From positions 29,808,840-29,872,839 of the forward strand of contig NC_043964.1 of assembly GCF_902148855.1 (NCBI RefSeq): a stretch of DNA of 64,000 nucleotides, in the 5' to 3' direction. The notes beneath the pieces are model-generated. The model was given only the letters and a program-made list of their open reading frames with translations. It did no database searches and was not told where the DNA came from. The stretch comes from Sphaeramia orbicularis (Eukaryota; Chordata; Actinopteri; Kurtiformes; Apogonidae). Shown piece by piece: positions 11,521 through 24,800 of this stretch (position 1 is the stretch's first letter; every line of letters begins with the position of its first letter). The translations under genes and the position numbers were made by a program.

Positions 11521-14513
11521 CATAGTCACACACACCCATTTTTCTCTTTTTATTGAGTGATAAATAATTTCCTATGATCATAGGCTTTATGTGTAGACAT
11601 CCGATCAAGGCAAGAGACAAATTAGAGGGCACACATTGCCACCATTAGAAAATAATAGCAGAAACAAAAACAATGAGGTAAGAAGTTCTCTTTTTTTTAT
11701 ACATTTGTGGTGCTTCTATTTCTGTTACCTATACTGTTGAATGCACAGTGCTTCCTAATACAGAGATCCTGCCTTTTGTGTCTGTACATTATTAAACAAA
11801 AACAGGTCATGGCACAATACTCAACCAACCAAGACAGGGCACTGCAGAGCGTACAGTTAGCAGTTTACATCAGATCGAGAGTCAGAAAAGCTGAGCAGGA
11901 AACAGAAATACAAAACAAAACCCGAAGACTTAGTGATTGAGCTTTGGGACTGTTTTCAAACACACACATACACACCAGTAGGCTAGACGCTCCTCAAATG
12001 TGAATGTATGTGTAAAAATGTACAGTACAAGCTACCATGTATTTGTGATAGAGCTGAAACATTTACAGATTACTCCAACAGCTGCGTTTCTTTGCCTTCC
12101 ATAATACTAAATTCAGTCTGCTCTGCATCATGAACGTCTGTGATGTGCATTAACATTGTTCTATTGTGATAATGAAATGAGCTGTGATGAATAAATACTG
12201 ACATGTGTGTATTAGTACACGTCCTCAGTTAATATAAACCCCAATACTGACTAGTTTATGACAAAGTGGAATAAATTATTGCAAACACTCTTTCCTCTGA
12301 AAGGTCAAACATTCACAACCTGAATGTGAATGTGTGGTCTACAATGTGATTCAGGGAGACTTTTGGAATTAGTTAATCTCACATAAAATTATGATTTATT
12401 GATTGGCAATACGTAGAAGTGTTTAACAGTGGGTTATGAGCTAATCATGGGGCAAAACTTGATGCTGACCTCAGATTATGTTTAACAAAATCTAACAACA
12501 ATGAATTTATGTATTTGAAACAATATCAGAAAAATGAATCCAGATGGAAAATAGGCATTACTTGCAGCATTGAAATGAATACGTAGATGCCACATTTGTC
12601 ACTGGATTGTACACCAGTATGTTTGTAGCCGTCAGGACCCGTCAAAACTGCTCTATAAACACATACAGGTAAACGGTTGAGCTGTTACTTTTCTGGATAA
12701 AAAGTGTTTGAACCTGCTCAGATCTGTGTGATCCACTACAGCTACTCAACCCTCGGGGATGACATGAGTTAAAAATGAGAAAGATTTTTGTTTGTAGCCC
12801 AGATAGATCATAAACATGCGTATAAAAACTATATTGAACCTGATTCAGAAATATAAATCTTACAGTGCTTTTTACTGGGAAAACCACAGCTCCCCTGTGT
12901 ACTCATATGTGTTAACAGAACAGCTCAGACCAGACCTGGGGAATGCACTGACATATCACAGCTGCAATGAAGCGACCGATGAGGCGTCTACGTGTGTGTG
13001 TGTGTGTGTGTATGATTTGCAGCCTGTGGATTTACAGTACAGACGGTGTGGTGCGTTAGTGTGAGTGTATGTGTGTGTGTGAAATGATCCCAAAGCCCCA
13101 GAGCAGCACACTGAGGCCCAGCCCCATGCATGGACCTGACCTGCAGTCCCAGTGCCTTCACTTTTAATACAAAACAAGACGAAAATGCTCCTGGCTCGCT
13201 CATATATCCTGTCCAACATTAAAGGAGAATACCACCAATTTTTCAGCATATGTTATTTTCACACCTCAGGTAACTTCAGCTCCTATTTATAAAAATCAAT
13301 ACTGTTTGCTGTATTAGAAATATGACTTCATCTCGAACACTAAAGATGTAACACCACAGCGATGTACACCTATGAAAAATACTCCCAAAAGGCTATTACT
13401 ACAAATACAAGAAGTGTTTATGTTGGGATTAATAATGTGTATATTCACAGTCTTCTATGTATTGGCAAATAATGTGTATCAGTGTGTTATTAGTCTACAT
13501 ATCCATAAGTTTAGCTTAGAAAAACGGCTGTCTACATTTACTAATACTTTATTGCGGTTCTAGTAGAACATATAAGTAACATTATGCATGGTCTTATATT
13601 GAGTGGCATTCTCCTTTATAGTACTTGACCTCCTGTGCCATCTCGGCTCAGAGATTGCAGGGAGGTCATCTCTAACTTGCTACCTGCTCCTGAGCTGGGC
13701 TGGTTGGAGACCGAGGCAGCACACCTGCGCCTTCCTCTCGTCCGCAGCAGCCTACGCGCCGGCCCCGACAGCTGCCATCACAGCTGTGTTCCACAACCTA
13801 CGCGAACACCTGGGGGGGGCCGGGTGACGAGACAGGCGAGAATAAACCCTGTTCTTAAGCCAAGCTGGCAGAAAACCCCCCTTCGACCCCCTCGAGGGTT
13901 CAGTTCAATTGAACCTCAATTACACTCAAACTACTTCAGTGGAAAGGCGGCGGGGGAGAACGGGGGGGGGGGGGGGGGGTGAAAAGAGAGAACACAAAAT
14001 GTACAACAACAGAAAAACACACAACTGAAATAGCTCAGAGGAACCAAAAATAGCAACAGGAGCGGTCGTGACAGCGCGGATGTGTACTCAGGGCAGGCGA
14101 CGGGGAGTCAAGTCGAAGAGTGGCTGTAGTGGTCCTCAAGAAATGTGTGCCAGCATTGTGGCCATGGTTGCCATGACAGCGGCACATTAGGCACCCTTTC
14201 CAATAGAACAACAACAGACAGCCGGCCATATTTTAAATCAACAGTGGCAGGGTGCTGCGACAGCCTCTGCTGCCCTCTCACACACTCCTCCACCCATTTG
14301 TGCCCATGTCCACTTAGTGTTTTGTTCATTTGCATCTTTTAGTAGTTAGATACTCCGTGGTGCTGCGGTCGCTTGACACGTAATCAGACTTTCCTGTTTC
14401 AGGCTTCTGGTCAGAGTTTGTTGTTTTAGATTTTCAGTCATTGTGTGTTTTGTAAATCCCATAAAATTTTCAGAGCCTCTTGTGTTAGTCCAGAGGCGGG
14501 CGAGACTGGGTCC
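11521..14513 (-). other. mosmo: Probable 3' UTR of mosmo
   Basis: This 3-kb stretch follows the mosmo stop codon without any supported coding exon. Candidate AATAAA signals on the minus strand lie near 11546-11551 (in CTCAATAAAAAG) and near 13548-13553. The mammalian gene has a long 3' UTR, so a long one here is plausible but is inference. Within it are a GT run near 12991-13012, a GC-rich patch at about 13620-13860 and an almost pure G run of about 18 at 13962-13979. Confidence 0.4.
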
Positions 14514-17500
14514 TCAGCCCGGGAGGCAAACTTTGCCTGCAAAGAGCAGTCCCACTATGGTGAAGAAGATGGAGAGGACGAACAGAACATACGAGGAGCC
14601 CACCACCGTGTTGTTGGGCAGCTTGTACGGCTGGCCCCCCACCTCGTTAATATAGAAACCTATGGGGAAGATGAGCGCCGCCATGCAGAACAGGATCACT
14701 GGAAGGAAAGAGACAGAAACAAAGTGTTAGAGCACTGTAAAATCAGTCATCTGCACCAGCACACAGTATGTCTCTGGAACAACACAGATCATCGAGGAAA
14801 AAAATATTACACGGTCCCAACCTTAACATAAGCCTTTTAACTTTGCACAGGATGCACAAAATTACATGAACTAATTTAACCTGCGCAGGAAGCACAGGCG
14901 GCTCGAACTTAATTCAATCTTGTAAAGTTCATTAGCGTTGTACAACAGAGCCTTTGAAAATAGCTTTGAAAGAGCAATTACACAAAGCAGACTCATGCAG
15001 TGTAGCAGAGTCTACATGGCTCAGCCTCATGTATCAGGTAGCTGAGAGGAAAATAATCTGATGCTCCCTAACACTTGAATGTTCAACTTTTCCTTTAAAA
15101 GTAGCTTACATGCTGAATAAATTATATATTATACTGTAAAATAAAAGCGTAGTTCAACAAAAGCAAAATGTGGCAGTGTTTTGCAGAAATGAAGAACACT
15201 GTCGGCTGAATAGAAGAGGAGTGAAAAGCTGATTAAATTTGGATTTTTACCTTGAGGTTATAACTGAATGAATGAAAAACAGGCTCAATAGGCACCACGC
15301 AGAGACGGAAAAGCTTAAAGTCTACATAGTACAAATACCTACCTCTGCAGAGAAAAATATTATTATACCTATATTTAGATTCAGTTTAGAATCAGCTCTT
15401 TATTTAATGCTAGTAGTATCTGTACTAATACTAAAGACATTCAAAAATTTGTTTTTTAAGAAAGTGAAAAGTGGGAAAAAGACACTTAGTATTTGAAAAT
15501 TAAATGAATGGGGTAACAAATGATTTGTTTCCCGCTACAACTGTTTTAATTGATATATGTTGCAATTAAAATCTGGGTTAAAATAAGCAACTGGTGAAGC
15601 TAACGTCTTTACACAGGGGGCGTGATTTTGTTACGATTAGTTTACACATAATCCTATTACTTCACACAGATTTTTATGTCATGAAAATTCACACAGAATG
15701 CAAATGAAGCAACATTTAATATTTTGGAACAAGGTTAGCTGATGCGTTTATTCATGGGGCAAAACCTTAGGAACCTTAGGAATCGTTTGTGTGAAATGTA
15801 TGTCATGTTACAATATCAATGGACCCTGACTTGTTGATGTTGAGTCACACAGTTTACTGTGAAATATAGAAATGATAAAAGTGTGGATCACCATCGCAAT
15901 AGATCTAGACTACTTGGGTGAGGAGGAGTTTTGTGGAGTGTCCTGACATGACCCAGAGGAACAGGACACTGGATCAGACACAGGCAACAGGTGGTGTCGA
16001 ACCAGTTACTATTCGAGTTCCAACCTTTTACTGAACAGGATTTATAAGTGTTGCAAACTTGCATCACAACTGGTGAGAATAGTCTTGATGAATACTCATG
16101 GGTGAGTATTTCACACCTTCATCTAATTTATTCACCGTGCCCCCAAGGTGTAAAAGCCTTTAGAACTCACATACAGTGCTAATGATGAAAACATGAAACA
16201 AGTGACAACGATGTATTTTTTTGTGAGAAAATCCATGACAAAGCTGGAATGAAACACTGCGCTTTGACAACTTTTACTATGAAGCAGCAGATATGGTCTC
16301 TGCTATTCTTTCTGTACTCTCAACTTTAAAATTACAACACTTCTAACAGCACTTAAATGCACCACTCCTCAGCAGTGAAATGTTGAGGCTAAACAAAAAC
16401 CCTCTGGAAGGAAGGTGTCCTTGAGCTCGACACAAACTCACAGCATTTCCCACTACACTTGAATGCAGCATTGGTTCCGGTACATTCCACAAATAAGCTC
16501 TTTATCCCACCTCGGGCTAATTATCACAGTTTAACATTTCCAGACGAGCTCAAAGGTGCAAATCAGATTTCATGCACATCGAGCTCTGTTTATCGGCAGC
16601 AAGTAAGTCGGATCCTAAAAAAAGACATGTTATGGGCTGAGGAAACAGGCGGATGTGTGCTGATGTAGTCGTTTTCTAAGGCTTTCAGTGGATGGTACAT
16701 AAGAGACACACCTCACCAACAGCACCTTTACAGCATGAGACACATTAAGTAGGTTTTCAACCAGTAACATCATAGTGTAACACTAATAGAATAGTCTGAT
16801 CAAGCAGTAACACGTGGACACATTTCATGTTCAACAGTCTCTGTCATGTAATCGGAGTAACTTATACGCATGTATTATACATATTTGAGTAGGTATTTAT
16901 AAGCACTTTAACATTATGTATAAAAAAATTTGGGGAGATAAAATTTTTAGGTGAAAAATGTCAAATTACTGCTCAAAAACACATGGACTTGAAACGGACA
17001 TCAATTTTTTTAAGCTTTACGCAAACATTCAGAAGATGTGGTTCTCGACAGAAATTGATATCAAGTAGAACAAAACCTTTTAGATATTATGTTCAACTAT
17101 AATGAACATAAATTTTGGAGTAAAAATATTGAAAAGTCTCTGTTTTATTGGCATGAGAATGTGGTAACATGTGGACAGGCTGCCATAGTAACATGTGGAC
17201 GACTCTTTGCCATTGTATGCATCACCCAGAATGTATCAAAAGGTCATTACTTTCTGAAAGTTTCACTCAAATATCTGAATTATTAGTAACTTGAAAATTG
17301 GTATTTTTGTGGTAACACATGGACAGGGCCTTTTAAGCAACTCACAAATGTTCAAACTCATAAATATCATTAATATTCACAAAATAATGAAAATCTAATA
17401 CTTGAAACTTAACAATCATCTATATAATCAACAGACTGACTACATTTTCTAATTTTTTAGATATCATTTTTTGCGCCAAATTCGAGCTATAGCTACGGTG

Positions 17501-18822
17501 TAAAAAGTACAATTGGTTGTAACTTTTTTTCTACAAGTGGTATTTTAAAAAGGATAACAGTTCCATACAATAGAAATCTTTAGCTAAAAAATGAGCCCAC
17601 TTGATAAATGATGTGTGCAAAGTTACTTTTTCATGTTGATGTTCACTTTCGCTTGATCGGACCCAGTAGTTTTATCCTCATTATGGCAAATAAGCTTTTA
17701 GATTTATTTTAGTTTTTAAAGCTAATACCATCCCTGACCTCATAATTCCTTACTTACAAATGTCTTACTCTAGTTCCATATGACTTTTAGGTTCAGGAAA
17801 CAGTAGTAGTGAGCATAAACACACTCAGTTTCCTCAAGAGCCTGGTCTCACAGATGCACGTAAAACATACCAGCTGTTGAGTCCTGAAAACTGTTACAAA
17901 CCAACTGGGATCAATTAGCTGGGTGAGCTGACCACATGCTGAGAATCATTAAAATCATTAAAACACACCCCACTAAAAGACACCGAGCAGGTACTCGTGT
18001 ATTCCTCAGCATGCGGTGCATTGGATTTGAGCAAAGTTGAGGTCAAATGTGAAGGCGTTATGTGAAGGGGAGTTTTGCGATTGAATAACAAAGATATCAC
18101 TAATTAAAAATGCTGCTTTTCCTCTTGTTTACTGTGAAGATGTTTTTTTACTTCAGGGTCCAGTTATGCAACACACAGTGGCATTTAACAGCCAAATGCG
18201 TGACAGATAAATGGCGGTGTTGGATTTGTGGAATAGTTTGATCTAATTAAGACTCGGTTGCTGCGTTCTGAGAGAAAAATCACATGCCTTAAGCCTAACT
18301 AACCACACCAGTCTGTCTTTTTGCCTGTTCGTTGCTTCAGCCTTGTGTTCGTCTGTGACTATTGCTGCCAAAAGATGCACTGCAAAATAAGCTAAAGTGC
18401 TGTCAGAAATTTGTGGCTCAGCATTGTTCTTGCAAGCTGCAAGTGTGCCACATGGTCCACTGCTTTATTATGAGGCTAAATTGATGACAGAGTGCTTCAC
18501 TCACCTGCTGCTCAGGAACCTACAGCATCTCAATAAATCAATTTATAACTAACAGTTGCCATAGAAAATGTACACAGTTATGAAATTAATCACATTTTTC
18601 CTTCACACACATTTTATGCACCATGTGTATCCATTTCTTAACTGCTTTTGGCCTCTTCACATTAAACTCCACCATTGTCTAGAATGACTGGAAACAATAT
18701 GATGTTGACTATCACACTATAAACTAGAAGCACTCGGAGAGCGCAGACCTCCGCCAAGGCTGATCAGTGGCCCCCCCCATGGGCCCCCCCCACGCCAAGG
18801 AGGTTATGTTTTTGCCAGGGTT

Positions 18823-18858
<36 letters not shown>

Positions 18859-21800
18859 CGTTAGTGTGCAACATAACTCAAAAAGTTATGGACAGATTTT
18901 GATGAAATTTTCTGGTCTGCGCCCCCCCCGTGGGCCCCCCCACCCCCGATCACCACCAAAATTTAATCATTTCTTCCTTATCCCATTTCCAACAAACCCT
19001 GAAAATTTCATCAAAATCTGTCCATAACTTTTTGAGTTATGTTGCACACTAACGGACAGACAAACAAACAAACAAACCCTGGCAAAAACATAACCTCCTT
19101 GGCGGAGGTAATTATTCTTTTGGGTTTTGTTTATATTGTAAGTTAAAACAACCATCCTGTTCAAGATCGCCTACTCACTATAACAATTTTCACTGCAATT
19201 ACACTGTCCTGCACTTCTTTTCTTATTGTATGTTGATTTTATCCATTGTTGTAGTGATTCTTGAATGGTGTACAGTGTCCTTGAGAATCAAATAATAACT
19301 TTATACCATCATAAGTCTCATAATCAAACTCAACCGTGTTGAAGAAATGCTATGATTTCAGCAACAAACTCCATTCTTTCAATTTAGAGCCGTGTCCAGC
19401 TTCTATCTTTTATCACTTTCTTTGATTCTTTGACTCTGGTTCTCATCCCATCTCATCATTTTCTGAGGCTTTGGCCAAAGGCTCTGTGGTGTTAGTTTTC
19501 CTCACCATAAAAGACCAGAGTGACTCACTACTCCCTCGATGTGAATACATTTAGTTCATATCTGTTCCATCCTTGTGTCTTAGGCATAATGTCAAGGCTC
19601 TTTATTCTTAAAACCCAAATGATCATTTTTGATCATTGTTGGGAAAATATGTACCCTGACAATCATCAGCATCTAACTTGATTATTTTTATTGTGATAAC
19701 ATTTGTGGTCATATCACCCAGCCCTACTGCCCACCTTCCAAATATTACAATAAAATACTTAAGAATCCGTTATAATTTTTTTGACATTTGTGAATAAATA
19801 CATTTTTATATGTATGTTTACAATTTATTAACTTCCCATAGATGACTCCTGCACACCTGCACCTGGCAGAAACACTGCTGCTGTGTGTTGATGCAAGGAC
19901 AGAGTCAGGCCTGTGTCGGCCATACAAAGCTGTCCATTCAGGTGCTAGAGGCGTGGAGCCAGATCCACTACAGACTGCCGTCCTCGTCTCCACCTTCATC
20001 ACCTGTTTGAACCACCCCCATCCCTTTGCTTTGCTTTCCTCTCCACTTCATCTTTACATAAGCATTAATCTCAGCTACAAACACTTTCAGCTATGGACCT
20101 GGACAAACATTATTACTCACTCAGCTCTCCTTCACTCACCTCATCTAAAGCCCCCACCTCTCTTTCCTCACTTAACCTCTCGGCCTCTCCCCCGGACAGC
20201 CAACCTTTGATGACCCAGGGTGCAGAGAACCTCAGTGTTCAGCACGATCAAAGGGTAAAAATATCCCTGGTTTAGTCACTTCTTCCTACACTTGAATGAA
20301 GCTCTTCATTTTCGACACTAGAAAAACATCAGTCTCTGTTACTAATGTTCTGCATTAAATCAAAGTGATCCTCTCCTCTCCTTTCTCTCTCTGAAAACAT
20401 ACTGGTCCTACTTTGGCACTTTAAGCCCCCCCCTCCCTCAGCCTGATCGCCTCATTTGACGCAATAATTATTCTCATGCAGTAAAACCATTTCAAAGTAA
20501 GTAAGAAACAAACAGTGCTAATAATATATCTCTTCTAATATGGCCAGCAGAAGCTTAACAAGTGACAGGGGTGACAATTGCTCACTGTTGCCATGGCAAC
20601 TTCCTTACTTTCCTATGAGTGCGATTGTTAAACAATGACTCAATGCCTTCCAATTTAGCTTGTGACACAGATTGGTGCCTACCGGACAGACAGTTAGTAG
20701 AGGGTTTGGGATCATGTAAAAGGATGATTCATCAGCTGTTTGCCAGTGATTAGCAAAGTTACAAATCCCAATTATGAGTCTGGATTTAGCCTGTTGTGCA
20801 ACAAACCTGAAAAGAAATGGGTGCTCATTACTAGTCCTCTGTAGAACAAAGAAGTCACAGTGTCATGAAACGCAGCTTTTAAACAATAATACAGCACACT
20901 GTCTCTTCATAGGTCACGCCACGCCTCCATCTGTATGAGGTTGCTCGAGGCTGCCAATTCCCTTAACTAAGCGACCAATCAGGCTCCACCCTCCCACACA
21001 GCCTTATGAAACCAGCCCAGCCGCGGAGCACGAGATGGATGCTGAGTTATTATCGAGTGTTGGAAGTGCATCTATAGAGAAAGGGTGTTTGAAAAAGAGT
21101 GGCGATGTTCAAGGCAAAGAGGGAGAGAAAAACACTAGAGAAATGCTGTGGCACACAAGCCACCCACTCAGGTAACTGAGGAGCTGCGTTACTCAATATC
21201 TCAGCTTCATGGAGAAAAAAAAAAAGTCCTCAACCATGCAAAAAATAAATCCCTATTAATGTGCGAAGAAAACGCACTGCACATGCCGACTCATAGGTTC
21301 TCACTTGAGTCTTGAAAACAAACACGTGAACTGTCTGTGCACATTTTTATGCTACACACAGGAAAGCAAATACACACAGAAATGCAAATACACCTAAGTC
21401 AGCTACACTAAATCAACAGTACATAACTACACTAGAAAAACAGTTTTTTTCCACCTCATCCCCCCACCATTCCCATCCAGTTAATATTGTCTACCCTAAA
21501 GAGGTTGTGCTAATGCGGCAAAAGTGATTCTTGAAAGGTTGTCATGACAGATGTACCGAGACAGGGAGTAAAGTGAGAAAGCTCCCGAGGAAATGTGCCG
21601 ACAGCTTTATCTAGTGAAGTAAAACCCATTTGTATTTGAAGAGAATGGCACTGTTTTGTTCACTTACTGCCAGTAAAGGCGATCCAGCGGGCGTATTTGG
21701 TGGCTTCTCGGCGCCAGTGTGATGCCACTAAGAGCCCACAGGTGACTGTGAGGGAGATGATGCCCATGATGATGAAGAAAAGTGTGGTGACCCACTCTGG

Positions 21801-24800
21801 AGGCAGCCGTGGTGGAATGCAGGTCCGATCTCGTCCATGGATGGTCTGACATTGTCGGACTAGACCAACGGTGAGGGCACCTGAGAGGTGAGATTAAATC
21901 TTTGTTATTTTATCTGGTCATATGAGGAAAACACCGAATCTGCACAAAACAGTCAGCTCTCCAACTCTATACATCTTTTGTACCTGCAACACAGCTTTTT
22001 GCCGAGTTATACTGATAAATATAATGAAGTCACACTGCGCATGCAACACATTAAAATGTCTGACACTTATTGGTAACACAATGAATTGTAAATATTAAGT
22101 CAACTGTTATCATCTCTTATTATGGCCCTGGATATTCTTTCAGTCGAAGGTCAAATGTTTACATATGAGAAATGACAGACCTATATTAATACAACACAGA
22201 ATTAAAAATTAAGTCCAGATAAATTACTTAAAATCACCAACGCTTGAGTCCAAACTTAGAAGGTGACTATGCAAAGACGCAATGTGAAAAAAAAAGGTAG
22301 AAAAAATTATTATAACAAAAACATAAATGTGGCTTACTGATGGCAAAATAAGCAGTAGCGAAGAGGAATTCACACCTTAATTAATGAGAATGTCTGTGAC
22401 GGGGGAGCTCTGACGGAGCAGCCCAGCTGCTTGCCAAGCGAATCAGTGACAGATGAAAAAGGAAGTGGAAAAAGAAGAGAGACTTCGTTAATTTGTCACT
22501 AACTCTGTGCTTGTGAGGGAAGGATTTACTTTTTTTTTTTTTTTTTTACACTGGTGGGCCCAATTATGCCAGTGGACATCATCTTTTTAGTGCTTTCATG
22601 CAAAAGAGAAGAGAATGGGGGCTGAAACAACCTTTCCAATTTACTGAATCTATCCCACGCAGGTATGACGCTTTGATGATTACAGGCTGTAAATATACTG
22701 CAATATGATATGATATGATATATGATATGATCTTTATGCCTTTAAAACTTAGAGAATAGAGGTATCTGGCTTGGATTTTGAAAGCTATTACAAAACATGG
22801 CATGACTTGACATTCTGCATCCATCGCTCACTGATCAGAGACATAGACGAATGGATCCACTGCTCTGCCAGAGGCTGAAGGCCAGCACTCAGAGTGGAAA
22901 CATGCTCCTGTTCTGCAGCCGCTCTGGAGGGACGCCATTCAATTAGAGCGCGTCCTCAAGGGGAATTTCTACCTGAGTAAGCAGAACAGCATCACATCAC
23001 TCAGGCCTTTGCTGATCACAGGCGCCACACAATAAAGAGGCAGACTCTAAGCATGAGACTGCAGGAACACGAGGGCTTCTGTGAAAAGTTGGTGAAAGAG
23101 GATTGAGTACTGCCACCTGGCTGATGTTTCTGGCTGATTTCCTCTATGTAGACAAATAAAAAGACAAATTGCACAAGGACTGTCAAATGGCATATCTGTG
23201 GATAAAATTTTGATTTTTTAAAATTATCCATTAATCTGCAGATCGCCATGATTAATGAATCAACGGTTCATCTGTAAATTGTCAAAAAATGTTAGGCTAT
23301 TTCTCAAAGTGATATCCAACATTACATCCAAGCTCCAGATCAGCTACTTTTTCATGTGACAAAGAAAAGCAGCAAATCTTTACATTTTAGTAGCTGAGAG
23401 TAATTAGTTGATTAAAAAAAGCAGTTGCCAATAATAGTTTCTTGCAATAATGAAGTGATGCCGCTCTAAAAGTAATCGCTGCCATGACAACAGATATAGC
23501 TACATATTAAGGAAACAGACTCAGAGCATTCAACATGCTCAATTTTATCTGTAAAATGCTTATACTGTCATATAGTCATTTCCAACTGATGCCTCTTGAG
23601 AAAAATACAGCAGAATTTCCTTTTCTGTGTAAGGCATGAACTAAAAAAAAAAAATCTAATGAGGTAAACACTCAATCCACTGACCACAAAATAACCTATT
23701 CATTGAGGGCCAGCCTGTGTAGGCGACCTAAAAGTTCAACAGTGGCTCTGCAGGTGGGCAGACATATACACAAGACAAGTATGCAGGCTAGAATTTCAGA
23801 AGGTCAAACCTGTTACTTACTCTGTCTGGCAGCCCAACTGAGATGTTTTATAACCGTTATAACCTTTGTGTATGTACACAAAGCAAATGATGCTGCAAAC
23901 AACCACACTGAGTTGAAAGCATTTGAATTCACAAACAATAGAACCTGGAAGAAGAAAAAGTGCTCCTGTTGCTCCGGGGGTGTGGTGGGTTCTGCAGGCT
24001 GTGGGAAGGAAATCCTGTCCCCTTTATGACATCCAGTGAAAGCGCTGCTATTACAGCAACAGCAAAACACAAAGTCAACCCACGCAAACAACGTCAAGGG
24101 CATGCAAGTGAAGGTGAGCCATATGTGGTTTTGCAGAATCTCCACACAAAAAAGATCTTCAGACCCCTCCCACAGAAACAATGCTGATGAGGAAACTACA
24201 CTGTTGCCAATAAAATTGGAATAAAATGCCTTAAAGTTTTCTCATGAAATGTCTGTGAGAAATGTGATTTATTCTTGATAGATAAAGTGTAACTGAGACT
24301 CAGTAAGTAACCACTGTACCCGGTCAAAGGTGATTACTGATGTGTATAAATAGGAACAAAAAGAGGAATGTGCCCAAAGACAAAATAATTCCAATTTTAT
24401 GGGCAACAGCATAATAGCGCATTAATGTAAATATTATCAAAATGAGCAATATTCAAACTGCAGGAGCTGCAAGTTCTTAGAAACGTTAAAATGTGCAATA
24501 ATTTCAGAAATTCCTTGGCTTATAAAAAATATCTCAAAATGGAAGGGAATGTGTGTGTTTTGTACAGAAACAAGAAAAAACAATATTTTTTTCCTTTCAA
24601 ATGAAATGCAAAATTCCTTTCTCATTCTTATGTTAAAATATCCATCAAAATATTCATGATGTTTCTGTTTTCATGGATTCAACTAACAATTCAATGAATA
24701 AATTGTTCAGATTCTAAAGTTCTATTTCATCACTTGTCTCTTTGCTTATCTTTACTTGTCACGAACTCAGTTCGTGCTGTGCAGAACACTTGCACATTAA

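Noticed and set aside
13603-13982. Plus-strand frames of 74 and 115 aa in a GC-rich patch
   Set aside because: No recognisable domain. The patch ends in a G run and lies in the likely mosmo 3' UTR; open frames are expected in GC-rich DNA.
14443-14831. Plus-strand frames of 70 and 128 aa
   Set aside because: Opposite the last mosmo exon and its flank; no domain.
19842-20210. 122-aa plus-strand frame inside mosmo intron 2
   Set aside because: Composition is random-looking (His/Pro/Leu-rich) and there are no plausible splice partners or domain.
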